This document shows, piece after piece, positions 8,905 to 17,828 of a stretch of DNA of 45,832 nucleotides; within the stretch, counting starts at the first letter, position 1; each line of letters opens with the position of its first letter. The notes beneath the pieces are model-generated. The model saw only the letters and a list, made by a program, of their open reading frames with translations, searched no databases and was not told the DNA's origin. The stretch is from NCBI RefSeq assembly GCF_023256435.1, contig NZ_JAGDXM010000016.1, positions 1 through 45,832 of the forward strand, written 5' to 3'. Source of the stretch: Thermoplasma sp. (GTDB taxonomy: Archaea; Thermoplasmatota; Thermoplasmata; Thermoplasmatales; Thermoplasmataceae). The position numbers and the translations under genes were made by a program.

Positions 8905-9888
8905 TCAGATATATCGATTTTCTATGGCCTCTCTACTGCGATCGTTTTTAGTGACGTAATCTAGCTGAATGGCCTTTCTGAGGTTTATTTTATATCCAAG
9001 ATATCCGAAAACCACTACGGATATAACAACAAGGAAGAATGGCAGGCCTATGGCATCCAGATTATGTATCTTCACGCCGGTTATTATCTGATAATTCCAC
9101 AGTGCCGGAAATATAAGAGTAATGATGCCAGCTACAACAAACGCTATCCCGCCATATGAAAGGACAAAGTGGCTTATTCCCCTAGCAACAAAAGCTATAC
9201 CCCTCACCGTAAGATTTTTCTTTTTGGTTAGCCAAAGACCAAATGCAGTTCCTGCCAGAACTTGCATGGTCATTGTTCCAAGGCCGAACATGAGACCAGG
9301 TACAAAACCAAGGTATATGGGCATATTCGGCGCAATGACAAAGTAAATTATCAGGGCAAATGCACCGAAACCAAATCCGGCAATCAGCCCATGAACAAAG
9401 GCAAGCCTCAGCGGTACGGGTCTATATTCTCCATCGACCTTCGTCATTATGGGGTTTTCCATGTGCTCAAGTTCCATCTTCTCTTTTTCTTCATGGCCCT
9501 TATGAATACCGAAGACATGGTACAGCCATTCCTCTAATATGTGTATGTGTGGATATTTCAGTTTATTTGCAATGTAGAAACCAGACAGAGCCATAACTGC
9601 ACCGACGATGATATATACTAAGCTATTAAAGTAGGGATAGAGCATAAAGCTTGCCAGAGCGAGCGCTGCTATCTCCGACATTATTGCTCTCTCCACTGTG
9701 AAGCCAGATGAGAATAGAAGACCAGCCTTTGCTCCTCCCTTTGTGGAATAGCTGCCCACAGCGTATGAAAAAGTTATAGGCCATGTATGCTCATCAGGCG
9801 TTATTCCATGGATTACACCAAGCAGATAGGAAATAAGTATCGCGGCATAGATGCCTTCATATGTAGGGTTCCATAGGTTTATAATCAT
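8905..9888 (-). CDS. Integral membrane metal transporter, NicO/UreH-like
   Basis: 327 residues with about seven to eight hydrophobic segments. The first has LGVIHGITPDEHTWPI, reminiscent of the HxxxxDH metal motif of nickel/cobalt permeases and NicO/UreH-type transporters; a second half-motif is FVHGLIAGFGFGAF. A central His/Glu-rich loop (HIHILEEWLYHVFGIHKGHEEKEK) could bind metal. The duplicated glycine-rich transmembrane architecture fits transport, but direction and metal are not determined. A 15-bp palindrome lies 3 bp upstream of the start codon (9892-9906), with an AT-rich TATA box just beyond it, so repression by a metal-sensing regulator is plausible. Confidence 0.65.
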   Translation of the reverse strand: MIINLWNPTYEGIYAAILISYLLGVIHGITPDEHTWPITFSYAVGSYSTKGGAKAGLLFSSGFTVERAIMSEIAALALASFMLYPYFNSLVYIIVGAVMALSGFYIANKLKYPHIHILEEWLYHVFGIHKGHEEKEKMELEHMENPIMTKVDGEYRPVPLRLAFVHGLIAGFGFGAFALIIYFVIAPNMPIYLGFVPGLMFGLGTMTMQVLAGTAFGLWLTKKKNLTVRGIAFVARGISHFVLSYGGIAFVVAGIITLIFPALWNYQIITGVKIHNLDAIGLPFFLVVISVVVFGYLGYKINLRKAIQLDYVTKNDRSREAIENRYI

Positions 9889-9891
9889 AGT

Positions 9892-9906
9892 TTAGTATCA
9901 TACTAA
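9892..9906. promoter_or_regulatory. Palindromic operator upstream of the NicO-like gene
   Basis: TTAGTATCATACTAA is a perfect 7-bp inverted repeat around a central C. The start codon of the transporter is at 9888-9886 and a TATA-like AATATTTAAATAT lies at about 9908-9920. The palindrome therefore covers the expected transcription start, the classical repressor position. Its TTAG...CTAA shape resembles DtxR/MntR-family boxes; identity of the regulator is inferred. Confidence 0.6.
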
Positions 9907-9998
9907 GATATTTAAATATTTTTAATGATGTTATATAATCATAGAATTGTTAACGATATGCTAAAAAATCCGCATAGCTATTTAACAATTATCTTTTC

Positions 9999-10919
9999 TC
10001 ACTCGTCATGCCTAACCTTGACCTCCAATTCCATGAGATCTTTGCTTTCATAGGTATTTTCGAATTCAGTTCTCGCGTCTTCAAGAAGAACCTTTGTATC
10101 GGTTATTCTTGGGCTGTAATGATATAGATAAAGTCTGCCAACGCCTGCCCTCTTTGCTATTCTGGCAGCCTGTCTTGAAGAAGAATGGCCGAATTCGTTC
10201 ACAGCTGGCTCAAAACTTGAGTCCGTTGTTGTATCGTGGATCAGCACATCCGCGTTCTTGGCAAATTCAACCATCCTATCCATCGGCCTGGTATCTCCAG
10301 TATAGACTATCTTTCTTCCTCTCCTTACACCGGCCGATATGTCCTGGATCCTGTATTCCATACCTCTATATACATAGGTCCCATTTTCTCTAATCTTCTC
10401 TATGATCTTTGATGGTATGTTTTTTTGCTTAGCCTTTTCTGGATCTATCTTTATCAGATCCTTTTCTTCTAGGCTGTAGGAAAGGGCAGGAACTGGATGA
10501 TCGTTGAGTGTCGTTTTGATCAAAAATTTACCGAAGTCGTAGGTTCTATCAGGTTCTAGTTCATAGATCTTCAATGGGAAATGAAGTGTATAGTAACCAA
10601 CATTGAGAGCATTCGAAAGTATATTTATCGCACCCTTTGGGCCGAATATGTTCAGCTGTTTTGATCTGTTATTGAACGACATGCTCTGAACCATACCAAG
10701 CAATCCAAGGAAATGATCACCGTGAAAGTGCGTTATAAATATATTGTCTATCTCCATAAAAGAAGTTGAACTTTTCATTATCTGCTTCTGAGTCCCTTCC
10801 CCGCAATCAAAAAGATTGAGAACATCATCTATCTTTATACCTACAGCCGGCATTGCTCGTATGGGTGTGGGCCAGCTACCACCTGTCCCATAAAAGATGA
10901 TCCTGATATTGGAAGCCAT
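9999..10919 (-). CDS. rnz: Ribonuclease Z
   Basis: 306 residues, metallo-beta-lactamase fold. The HxHxDH motif is HFHGDH (64-69) within FITHFHGDHFLGLLGM, as in tRNase Z, and LFDCGEGTQ at about residues 36-44 is the family's typical strand. Further ligands are in YTGDTRP and the late GHSSSRQAARIA segment. The enzyme removes the 3' trailer from tRNA precursors. The family exosite insertion (PSKIIEKIRENGTY region) is present. It is transcribed divergently from the fumarylacetoacetase-family gene over 82 bp. Confidence 0.93.
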   Translation of the reverse strand: MASNIRIIFYGTGGSWPTPIRAMPAVGIKIDDVLNLFDCGEGTQKQIMKSSTSFMEIDNIFITHFHGDHFLGLLGMVQSMSFNNRSKQLNIFGPKGAINILSNALNVGYYTLHFPLKIYELEPDRTYDFGKFLIKTTLNDHPVPALSYSLEEKDLIKIDPEKAKQKNIPSKIIEKIRENGTYVYRGMEYRIQDISAGVRRGRKIVYTGDTRPMDRMVEFAKNADVLIHDTTTDSSFEPAVNEFGHSSSRQAARIAKRAGVGRLYLYHYSPRITDTKVLLEDARTEFENTYESKDLMELEVKVRHDE

Positions 10920-11001
10920 TGACCTCCCATTCTACTATTCTACTATTATTTTTCCATGCCGAAGATCGATAATGAATTATCTTAACTTATAATATGGATA
11001 C

Positions 11002-11814
11002 ATGAAGATCGGTAGATGCATGGTGGATGGTGAAGAGAGATTATTTCTATCAGATGGTCAAAGTGTAAGGCTGCTGGAGGGAATAGATGACATAAACAAA
11101 TTCATAAAGCAATATGGTGATATCTTTTCTTCCACTCAATACGATGGGAAATTTCAGTATCTTCCTGCTGTCAAACCTTCCAAGATATTTCTCCCAGCCG
11201 TCAATTTCAGATCTCATTCAGAGGAATCGGAAACCAGATTTCCACCTAAACCTTACTTCTTTACGAAATTCTCGAACGCACTTGTTGCCCATGGCGGAAC
11301 GGTTCATAAGCCAAAGGAGATAGAAAAGCTGGATTATGAGGGCGAGATCGGGATTGTAATAGGAAAAAGGGGAAAGCGAATACCAGTGGAACAGGCCGAA
11401 GATTATGTGTTCGGCTTTACGATAGTAGACGACGTAAGTGCTAGGGATTACCAGTTTCCTGAGATGCATCCATATGGATACAATTGGGTACAGGGCAAGG
11501 CATTTGATGAGGCACTACCCGTTGGGCCTTACATAGTGACTAAGGACGAGATAAAATTCCCTTTAAAGATAGAAACAAGAATCAATGGCGAACTCCGTCA
11601 GTCCGGGACAACAGATGATATGATCTTCAGCATTGCCCAGCTCATATCCACACTTTCACAGACTATAACGCTTGATCCTGGGGACCTAATAACCACCGGA
11701 ACACCCTCAGGGGTGGCTGCCTTTACGGCTGGACGTTATCTTGCAGATGGAGATACAGTTTCGATTGAGGTGAGTGGGATAGGGGAACTGAAACATAATA
11801 TAAAGGATGAATAA
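11002..11814 (+). CDS. Fumarylacetoacetate hydrolase family protein
   Basis: 270 residues. The C-terminal FAH fold is evident from LDYEGEIGIVIGKRGKRI (acidic metal ligands), FTIVDDVSARDYQ, VQGKAFDEALPVGP and ITTGTPSGV. Family members hydrolyse or decarboxylate 2-keto compounds such as acylpyruvates and 2-hydroxyhepta-2,4-diene-1,7-dioates, with magnesium or manganese. In archaea some act as acylpyruvases or 2-keto-3-deoxyarabonate dehydratase-like enzymes, so the substrate is open. Converges with the ADP-forming synthetase; the 40-bp gap holds T-rich tracts (TTTTGTAGTTTTCTTT) that may terminate transcription. Confidence 0.8.
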   Translation: MKIGRCMVDGEERLFLSDGQSVRLLEGIDDINKFIKQYGDIFSSTQYDGKFQYLPAVKPSKIFLPAVNFRSHSEESETRFPPKPYFFTKFSNALVAHGGTVHKPKEIEKLDYEGEIGIVIGKRGKRIPVEQAEDYVFGFTIVDDVSARDYQFPEMHPYGYNWVQGKAFDEALPVGPYIVTKDEIKFPLKIETRINGELRQSGTTDDMIFSIAQLISTLSQTITLDPGDLITTGTPSGVAAFTAGRYLADGDTVSIEVSGIGELKHNIKDE

Positions 11815-11854
11815 TTTTGTAGTTTTCTTTATTTGACTCATAAATTATGTATTT

Positions 11855-13951
11855 TCAATGATGAGTGGTTGAAAGCATTATTCTTGCGTCAACCACCGTT
11901 GCTCCATGCTCATTCACGATCATTGGGTTTGCATCGATACCTTCGATCTCTGGATGATCGTATGCCAGCCATGAGAATCTTACAATCTGATCCACAACCG
12001 CATCTATATCCAGCGGGCCTCTGCCTCTGAATCTCTGCATCATCTTACCGGCTACTGTGTCGTGTATCATATCGTATGCTTCTTTAGAGCAAACAGGCGC
12101 AACTCTGAACGAGACATCTTCCAGTACCTCGACTGCTGTTCCGCCAAGCCCAAACATTACTGTAGGCCCGAACGTTGGATCATTTACTGTGCCGATAATG
12201 GTCTCTAGGTCACCTTTGAGCATTTCCTCGACAACTACGCCATCTATCTTTGCCTGTGGTGCGTTCTTTTTGACATTTGAAATTATGGTATCAAAAGCCT
12301 TTAAGGCCTCATCTTCAGATTTCACATTGACAATGACTCCTCCAACATCCGTCTTATGCACTATGTCCGGGCTCTGTATTTTCAAGACCACTGGATATTT
12401 GAAATCCTTGATTATGTTCTTCAATTCATCCTTACTTTTCGCAAGTTCCGTCCTGTTTACCTTTATTCCATAGGAAGCAAAGATCTCCTTGGACTCCAAT
12501 TCATTCAGACTCTTTATGCCAGCTGTTGCATATTTCTTGAGTTTTTCACCAACGCCATCGCGCTTGAGATCCACAGGTCTTGCCGGTCCAAGGCAAATAA
12601 GATCGTTCATTCTCTTATGGTTGCGCAGGGCGGCCATTGCCTTCACTGCCTTGTCTGGTGAATCGAACGTAGGAATTCCATTTTTGATAAGATACAGAGC
12701 TGCATTCTTGGAGTGATCGCCACCGACAAAGCCAGCAACCACTGGGATCTTTCTCTTTGATGAAAGTATACCATTTATAATTCCCTTCGCTGCATCAGAT
12801 GGATCCAGATTCGCGACCTCGCAGTAGAGTACAACCAGACCATCGACTCTTTCATCTTCCATCACGGTTTTCAGAGTATCTGCATAAATCTCTGGAGTGG
12901 CCATTGCACTCATATCTATCGGGTTCTTTGTGCTGCCGAATGAAGGTATGACCTGCCTGATTTTTGCCTGTAGATCGTCAGGAGGTGTCTGCAGGGGTAT
13001 ACCTGATAACTCAGCCTGATCAGTGGCCAGCACACCAATTCCACCGCCATTCGTAACAACCATTAGATTATCCCCGGCCATCGGTGGCTGCAGCGATAGC
13101 GTCAGAGATAGATCGAAGAGCTCCTCTATGGAATTGGCGCGTACAACACCTGCTTGTTTGAGCGCCCCATCATACACACGGTGGGACCCTGCAAGAGATC
13201 CTGTGTGTGATGCTGCCGCGACAGATCCATGCTTGGAGATTCCAGATTTCAGCATTACAATTGGCTTCTTGATGGCCCTTGCTGTGTCTATGAATTTTCT
13301 TCCTTCTTTCAGGCCTTCAGTGTATAATGATATGCAGGATACATTTTCATCGTCAGCTAGAAAAGATACGAGATCCGAAAAATCAAGATCTGCCATATTA
13401 CCGATACTTATCAGGAAGCTTGTTCCAGTCTTATTGCTCCAGGTCATAGCGTCGAGACCCACTATCAGTGCTCCGCTCTGTGATACCATTCCTATTGTGC
13501 CTGGATAAGGAAGATAGGGTGCGAAAGATGCATTAAGTTTCACAACATTGTTCATAAGGCCAACCACATTAGGCCCAAGCAGACGCATGTTGTACTTCCT
13601 GCAGACTGAAACCAGTTGATCTTCTAGATCCTTTCTTCCTACTTCTGAAAAACCGGAAGCCACAACTATTATACCGAACACTCCTTTTTTTCCGCATTCT
13701 TCAGCAGCCTCAGGCGTATGCTCAGCTGGTACCGATATTATGGCCAGATCAACCTTGTCAGGGACGTCCCCTATAGATGGGTAGACCGTATAACCCAGTA
13801 TGTTTCCGCCTTTTCGATTGACTGGATATACCTTACCGCGATAGCCGCCCTCCTTGAGGTTGCGAACAATCTGATAACCAATCTTCGTTGTATCAGCTGA
13901 AGCTCCTATGACCGCAACTGATTCTGGATAGAACAAGCTTTTTAGATCCAT
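11855..13951 (-). CDS. ADP-forming acetyl-/acyl-CoA synthetase, fused alpha-beta subunits
   Basis: 698 residues. Order: CoA-binding Rossmann domain (residues 1-130, with VAVIGASADTTKIGYQIVRNL), succinyl-CoA-ligase-like domains to about 460, then an ATP-grasp domain (about 480-698, with YPVVLKIQSPDIVHKTDVGG). The phosphorylated active-site histidine is probably H249 in AAASHTGSLAG. It converts acyl-CoA plus ADP and phosphate to the acid, CoA and ATP, the main energy-conserving step of archaeal fermentation of sugars and amino acids. Many archaea split alpha and beta; the fusion is common in Thermoplasmatales and bacteria. Upstream half-site repeats (14009-14042) may be regulatory. Confidence 0.92.
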   Translation of the reverse strand: MDLKSLFYPESVAVIGASADTTKIGYQIVRNLKEGGYRGKVYPVNRKGGNILGYTVYPSIGDVPDKVDLAIISVPAEHTPEAAEECGKKGVFGIIVVASGFSEVGRKDLEDQLVSVCRKYNMRLLGPNVVGLMNNVVKLNASFAPYLPYPGTIGMVSQSGALIVGLDAMTWSNKTGTSFLISIGNMADLDFSDLVSFLADDENVSCISLYTEGLKEGRKFIDTARAIKKPIVMLKSGISKHGSVAAASHTGSLAGSHRVYDGALKQAGVVRANSIEELFDLSLTLSLQPPMAGDNLMVVTNGGGIGVLATDQAELSGIPLQTPPDDLQAKIRQVIPSFGSTKNPIDMSAMATPEIYADTLKTVMEDERVDGLVVLYCEVANLDPSDAAKGIINGILSSKRKIPVVAGFVGGDHSKNAALYLIKNGIPTFDSPDKAVKAMAALRNHKRMNDLICLGPARPVDLKRDGVGEKLKKYATAGIKSLNELESKEIFASYGIKVNRTELAKSKDELKNIIKDFKYPVVLKIQSPDIVHKTDVGGVIVNVKSEDEALKAFDTIISNVKKNAPQAKIDGVVVEEMLKGDLETIIGTVNDPTFGPTVMFGLGGTAVEVLEDVSFRVAPVCSKEAYDMIHDTVAGKMMQRFRGRGPLDIDAVVDQIVRFSWLAYDHPEIEGIDANPMIVNEHGATVVDARIMLSTTHH

Positions 13952-14008
13952 AAATGATAATCGCAGCGTAAAGAAAAATGTTTTTGTTTTTAATATTTAA
14001 ATCAAACA

Positions 14009-14042
14009 TATTAATTGATATTTATTGATAATCAGATATCAA
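14009..14042. promoter_or_regulatory. TTGATA/TATCAA half-site cluster upstream of the ADP-forming synthetase
   Basis: The segment contains TATTAATTGATA (14009-14020), a second TTGATA exactly 10 bp further (14025-14030), and TATCAA at 14037-14042 in inverted orientation. It lies just upstream of the TATA-like TAATATTTAA (13991-14000) of the minus-strand gene. The first unit differs by one base from the palindrome upstream of the SQR and DUF1641 promoters. Confidence 0.5.
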
Positions 14043-14147
14043 ATATCTTATACATCCAGCTAATATGATTCATAGGGTATTGAAATTAAATACTAAAATA
14101 TGTATTCAAATGCAGATATTTTCACTGATAGATATTAGTTGTCAGTA

Positions 14148-14840
14148 TCATAGCTGAAATGTTCTGTTTCTTACAGCTTCAATGAATTCCTGATTCAATC
14201 CGGCCTTTGATAGGTAATACCATCCAGGGATCACCCCATGATTTATCGCATCGTTTATTATATCGTAGATCGGAACGTATCTTGAAACGTTCTGATATTT
14301 TATAGCGAAGACCCAGGGTGGGATATCGAAATAATTCTTTATCTTTCCAGGAACGGCTTCACGTAGTGTCTCATTCAATATCGATGCAACCTTTTCGTTA
14401 TAGTACCACTTATTTACTATGGGCCTCTCGTAATACTGTGGCGGTGAATATACTTTCCACAGAAGTCCGAACATGGAGATTTCTCCACCATATATTGCGT
14501 TTCCTCCAAAGTCGTCGATCATAGTTAGCGGTGCTGTTTCTTCCATCCCAGTCTCAACGTTGATTATTTTGAGATCCGTTTTTCTGTATGATCCCATATA
14601 CTTTATGACGATCCTGTCTAGAGATTCAGCCTCTGAATCGCTGATATCCCGGTCATTCTGGTATTCGTCCATTATGTATATGTATTCATTTATGGGGCTG
14701 TTAAGAATCAGCTTCAGGTAATAATCATACCTGTCTATGGACGTTCACAACACCCCCTAAACCGGATCGTCGGTATGACCCTCGCACACCCCATTCCAAG
14801 CCTCGGACAGCTCAAAAATACATATATTCATATCCTGCAT
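14148..14840 (-). pseudogene. Unknown protein gene interrupted by in-frame TAG and TGA
   Basis: The uninterrupted part runs 174 codons from ATG 14672 (begins MDEYQNDRDISDSE; contains MIDDFGGNAIYGGEISMFG and IPGWYYLSKAGLNQ). I do not recognise the family. The same frame is open well upstream of this ATG with protein-like sequence (IDRYDYYLKLILNSPINEY), then meets TGA 14745-14747 and TAG 14757-14759, four codons apart, then continues as another open stretch (NICIFELSEAWNGVCEG) back to ATG 14840 or GTG 14846. A TATA box (14871-14878) sits at the right distance before that start. The whole reads as one gene of about 231 codons with two stops, so a recent pseudogene, or less likely recoding. If ATG 14672 is used instead, the product is 174 residues. 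Confidence 0.6.
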
Positions 14841-14864
14841 ACTCACCTTACTGAATATAACGAA

Positions 14865-14883
14865 TATTCATATATAAATGTTA
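14865..14883 (-). promoter_or_regulatory. TATA box for the interrupted gene
   Basis: On the minus strand the sequence reads CATTTATATATG. The core TTTATATA (14871-14878) places transcription start near 14848, directly before GTG 14846 and ATG 14840. This supports the upstream start over ATG 14672, which lies about 200 bp from the TATA box. Confidence 0.5.
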
Positions 14884-14954
14884 ATGATTAGCAATGGACA
14901 CAATCTTTAAATAGCAAGCGGAGATGGGCAATCACGTCCTCCAGAAACAGATTT

Positions 14955-15320
14955 TTGGAGATTATTGAGAAGTACCGATCCAGAAATATGAGTGTACCAA
15001 TAATAGTTGAAGGGCGAAACGATCTGAAATCACTGAGGAAGATGAAGTTCCTAGGAGAAATACTGATATTGAATAGAGGAATGTCTCTTGTTGAATTTTC
15101 TGACCGTATTGCCGAAAGATACAGGCGCATCATACTGCTGACCGATTTTGATGCAAAAGGTTGCGATCTTGAGAAGCGAATGAGTGAATATCTGACAGGA
15201 ATGGGGGTTGATATAGACATATACCTCTGGAATTTCGTGAGGAAAAATGTTCCGGTGAAAACTGTAGAAGAGCTGCCCTCGGAATATGAACGTCAGTATG
15301 AAAAGACAGTGCAGATGTAA
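14955..15320 (+). CDS. Toprim-domain protein, UPF0292-like
   Basis: 121 residues. A compact Toprim fold: the conserved glutamate is in VPIIVEGRNDLKSL and the DxD is in ILLTDFDAKGCDLEKR. Small stand-alone archaeal Toprim proteins (UPF0292, COG1658/1756-like) are of uncertain function; relatives include RNase M5 and DnaG primase. The frame begins at TTG 14955, which retains an N-terminal helix; ATG 14988 is the alternative and would remove that helix. TATA-like TTTAAATA at 14906-14913 is consistent with either start. The downstream SSB gene follows after 72 bp on the same strand. Confidence 0.75.
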   Translation: MEIIEKYRSRNMSVPIIVEGRNDLKSLRKMKFLGEILILNRGMSLVEFSDRIAERYRRIILLTDFDAKGCDLEKRMSEYLTGMGVDIDIYLWNFVRKNVPVKTVEELPSEYERQYEKTVQM

Positions 15321-15392
15321 AGAGTTAAATACGCAATTGAAATGTGTGGTTGGTCTTTCTAGAGACGTTCTAGAGACAGGATAGTAAGTAGT

Positions 15393-15833
15393 ATGGAAGA
15401 TATAACGAAAATAAAGGATCTAACACCCTCCTCAAGGAGAGTGAATGTTGTTGGAAAAGTTTTGTCTGTTGGAGAACCAAAAACAATACAAACGAAGTTT
15501 GGAGACCAGAGATCTGTGACAGAAGTAACCATCGGAGACGACACGGGAAAGGTTATACTGTCCCTATGGGGCGATCAGGCTAGCCAGGCTAAGACCGGTG
15601 AGACTCTTGCAATAGGGAACGGATACGTTTCACTTGTCAGGGGTCATATAAGGCTTAACGTTGGCAAATACGGTTCATTGAGTGTTTCTGATGAAGAAGT
15701 AGCAGATGTTAACGAGGATTTCGACGCAAGCGAAAAGGAATATGAGAATTTCCATCGATCCGGTCCACGCAGAGATAACTTCAGACGCGGCGGATACGGT
15801 GGAAGATCGAACAGAGACGAAGAAGAAGAGTAA
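15393..15833 (+). CDS. ssb: Single-stranded DNA-binding protein, single OB fold
   Basis: 146 residues. One RPA-type OB fold occupies about residues 5-95 (VNVVGKVLSVGEPKTIQ, VTEVTIGDDTGKVILSLWG), followed by a flexible Arg/Gly-rich linker (RRDNFRRGGYGGRSN) and an acidic tip (RDEEEE). This matches the short SSB type of crenarchaea and Thermoplasmata; the acidic tail resembles protein-interaction tails of bacterial SSB. It coats single-stranded DNA in replication and repair. Converges with DNA ligase 3 bp downstream, so a shared terminator region is likely. Confidence 0.88.
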   Translation: MEDITKIKDLTPSSRRVNVVGKVLSVGEPKTIQTKFGDQRSVTEVTIGDDTGKVILSLWGDQASQAKTGETLAIGNGYVSLVRGHIRLNVGKYGSLSVSDEEVADVNEDFDASEKEYENFHRSGPRRDNFRRGGYGGRSNRDEEEE

Positions 15834-15836
15834 TTT

Positions 15837-17603
15837 TTAACTCTTCTCTTCCGTCAAAGTCTTTTTTTGTTCTTTATACATCTCAAGGATCTCCCTTGAT
15901 GTTGTTGAATCTTCAGGTTTTTTATCCTCACGCCATTTCCCAGTGAATCTCGGGAATCTTACAGATAACCCGGAATCTTTTTCTATTTCTCCATAGGCAC
16001 ATGTATGCACTGGGCTCACTGTTATTTCAGCTCCAATGACCTCCATCACAACTTCCGGATAGAACCATACATCTGGTTCAAGATTGCTGACCACCCTGGC
16101 TGGTTTTTCCTTTGATACATATTTTTCAAATTTCTTAGGCAGAGAAAACAGAACATCGTCAGAAAACCCAGATCCAAGTTTGCACACCGTTTCAAAGGTA
16201 TCATTTTTATCATTGTATGTAGCCAGGAGCAGTGCTCCATAGGTTCCTTTTCTTCTACCATGTCCGTAGAATGCACCCACTACGGTGAGATCTAAGGTAT
16301 CCCAGAGCTGTGCTTGATAGTCTCTCTTCAATTTTATCCATAACCAACCCCTTGCGCCAGCTTTATAGACAGAATCCTGAGAGAGGCTCTTCGCAACTAG
16401 CCCCTCACAGCCATCCTCTATCGCCTGGTTGAAGAATCGATGCACTTCTGCCTGATCTCCGGATTCTATTCTCTTTGCAAGTCTGAAATGGTCGTTTTCC
16501 TTGAAGAGTGATTCCAGTACGCTCCTTCTCTCCGAGTAAGGTGTCTTGGAAAGATCCTTACCATTGAGATAAACAATGTCGAAGAGGAATACTGTTATCG
16601 GTATCTCAGATGACACCTTATCTACGTCATGTTTTCTTCCTCTCCTGTGAGATATGACTTGAAATGGATAGAGTTCGCCGGTATCTGGATCATATGGTAC
16701 AGCTTCTCCATCCAGTATGGCCGAATCAACCTTGAAAGTTTCCAATGCCGCTTTCCTTATATCCGGAAACTGATTCGTTGTTTCCTCGTTTCCCCTTGAG
16801 AATAATCGAACATTGTTCTTCTCAATATGCGTCTGCGTGCGCATCCCATCATATTTGTATTCGAATGCGCATCTTCCACCCATCTTCTCAAGGATCTCTT
16901 CCACGGATCTCAGGCGTTCTGCAAGCATGACCTTGAAGGGTATCATGGGAGTAGGCCCCATTTCAATTATATTCTGGCTGTTGCCCTTCCTCAGCTCAGA
17001 TGCTATATAACCGAGATCAGGATGGAAATTATAGGCATTCTCTATATCCTCGGCATATTTTCCATCTGAGAATGCTTTTATTATTGCGTCAAGTATTGTG
17101 GCATCGGATATTCCAACACGCAGTTTGCCAGTTATGATTCTTGTTATGTACATTATCTCCTTGGGGGTGCTGTTGAGGAATAGATCCATGTACGCATCGA
17201 TCCTTGCCTTTGTGCTTCCAGATCCAGATGATCTGGCCATCTTCATAAGAGAATCATGTATGTATTTTACGGTTAGTTCAACTTTCATCAATGTGCTCAT
17301 GCTTCTCTTTTCGGCCACTTCGCGTGCTAGAGATCCTATGTCTCCAAGTTTTGTATATTCTTTTTCTATTTCTTCCTCCGATATATTTGAGGCGGTTGAA
17401 AGCGCTTTTAATATTAGTTTGTCAGACATCTGTGTTTCAAGACCAAGATAATCGGGGCCAAGTTTTCCCTGGACAAGATAAACCAGGAGAGGCAGATCAT
17501 CATCAGCGGTTTTCAAAAGATTAACAAGAAGATCAGTAAGTTCCAGCCTTTTGGTTGTGCTTTCCATCTTTTCAAAGGCGTCCGCAACTACAGAAAACAA
17601 CAT
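15837..17603 (-). CDS. lig: ATP-dependent DNA ligase
   Basis: 588 residues, the usual archaeal length. N-terminal DNA-binding domain to about residue 220; adenylation domain with motif I EYKYDGMR (adenylated lysine K250), motif III IFDGEA-like ([11 protein letters not shown]), motif IV EGLVAKS, motif V WIKLKRDY; then an OB-fold domain ending with [15 protein letters not shown]. It seals nicks in replication and repair. A TATA-like CTTTTATACTTCC about 25-30 bp upstream of ATG 17603 suggests a leaderless transcript. Confidence 0.95.
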   Translation of the reverse strand: MLFSVVADAFEKMESTTKRLELTDLLVNLLKTADDDLPLLVYLVQGKLGPDYLGLETQMSDKLILKALSTASNISEEEIEKEYTKLGDIGSLAREVAEKRSMSTLMKVELTVKYIHDSLMKMARSSGSGSTKARIDAYMDLFLNSTPKEIMYITRIITGKLRVGISDATILDAIIKAFSDGKYAEDIENAYNFHPDLGYIASELRKGNSQNIIEMGPTPMIPFKVMLAERLRSVEEILEKMGGRCAFEYKYDGMRTQTHIEKNNVRLFSRGNEETTNQFPDIRKAALETFKVDSAILDGEAVPYDPDTGELYPFQVISHRRGRKHDVDKVSSEIPITVFLFDIVYLNGKDLSKTPYSERRSVLESLFKENDHFRLAKRIESGDQAEVHRFFNQAIEDGCEGLVAKSLSQDSVYKAGARGWLWIKLKRDYQAQLWDTLDLTVVGAFYGHGRRKGTYGALLLATYNDKNDTFETVCKLGSGFSDDVLFSLPKKFEKYVSKEKPARVVSNLEPDVWFYPEVVMEVIGAEITVSPVHTCAYGEIEKDSGLSVRFPRFTGKWREDKKPEDSTTSREILEMYKEQKKTLTEEKS

Positions 17604-17655
17604 ATATCATGTATACGACTGGAAGTATAAAAGCTATCTGCAGCAGACCGTGAAT

Positions 17656-17726
17656 GCGGGATCAGAGTTCTCCGTTTCATCTTGTCCGGTCAGAGAATAT
17701 TGAAGGCCGTATCAACTGATACCCGC
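17656..17726. other. Structured intergenic segment between lig and cysS
   Basis: GCGGGATCA (17656-17664) can pair with TGATACCCGC (17717-17726) with one bulge, closing a loop of about 50 nt. The 3' arm overlaps the palindrome TATCAACTGATA (17710-17721). The segment is less AT-rich than other intergenic DNA here. It may be a small RNA or regulatory site; no known RNA family is recognised. Confidence 0.3.
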
Positions 17727-17828
17727 TTATCCCTAAAGGTGAAGCTTTCTTGCTCGTTTCATTATAAGGCTAGTGGAACATGGATCAATGTCTATATATC
17801 TTATAGATTGATTATGGAATGATTGCAT

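Noticed and set aside
14745-14759. Selenocysteine or pyrrolysine decoding of the TGA and TAG in the interrupted gene
   Set aside because: Neither system is known in Thermoplasma and no SECIS-like structure is evident.
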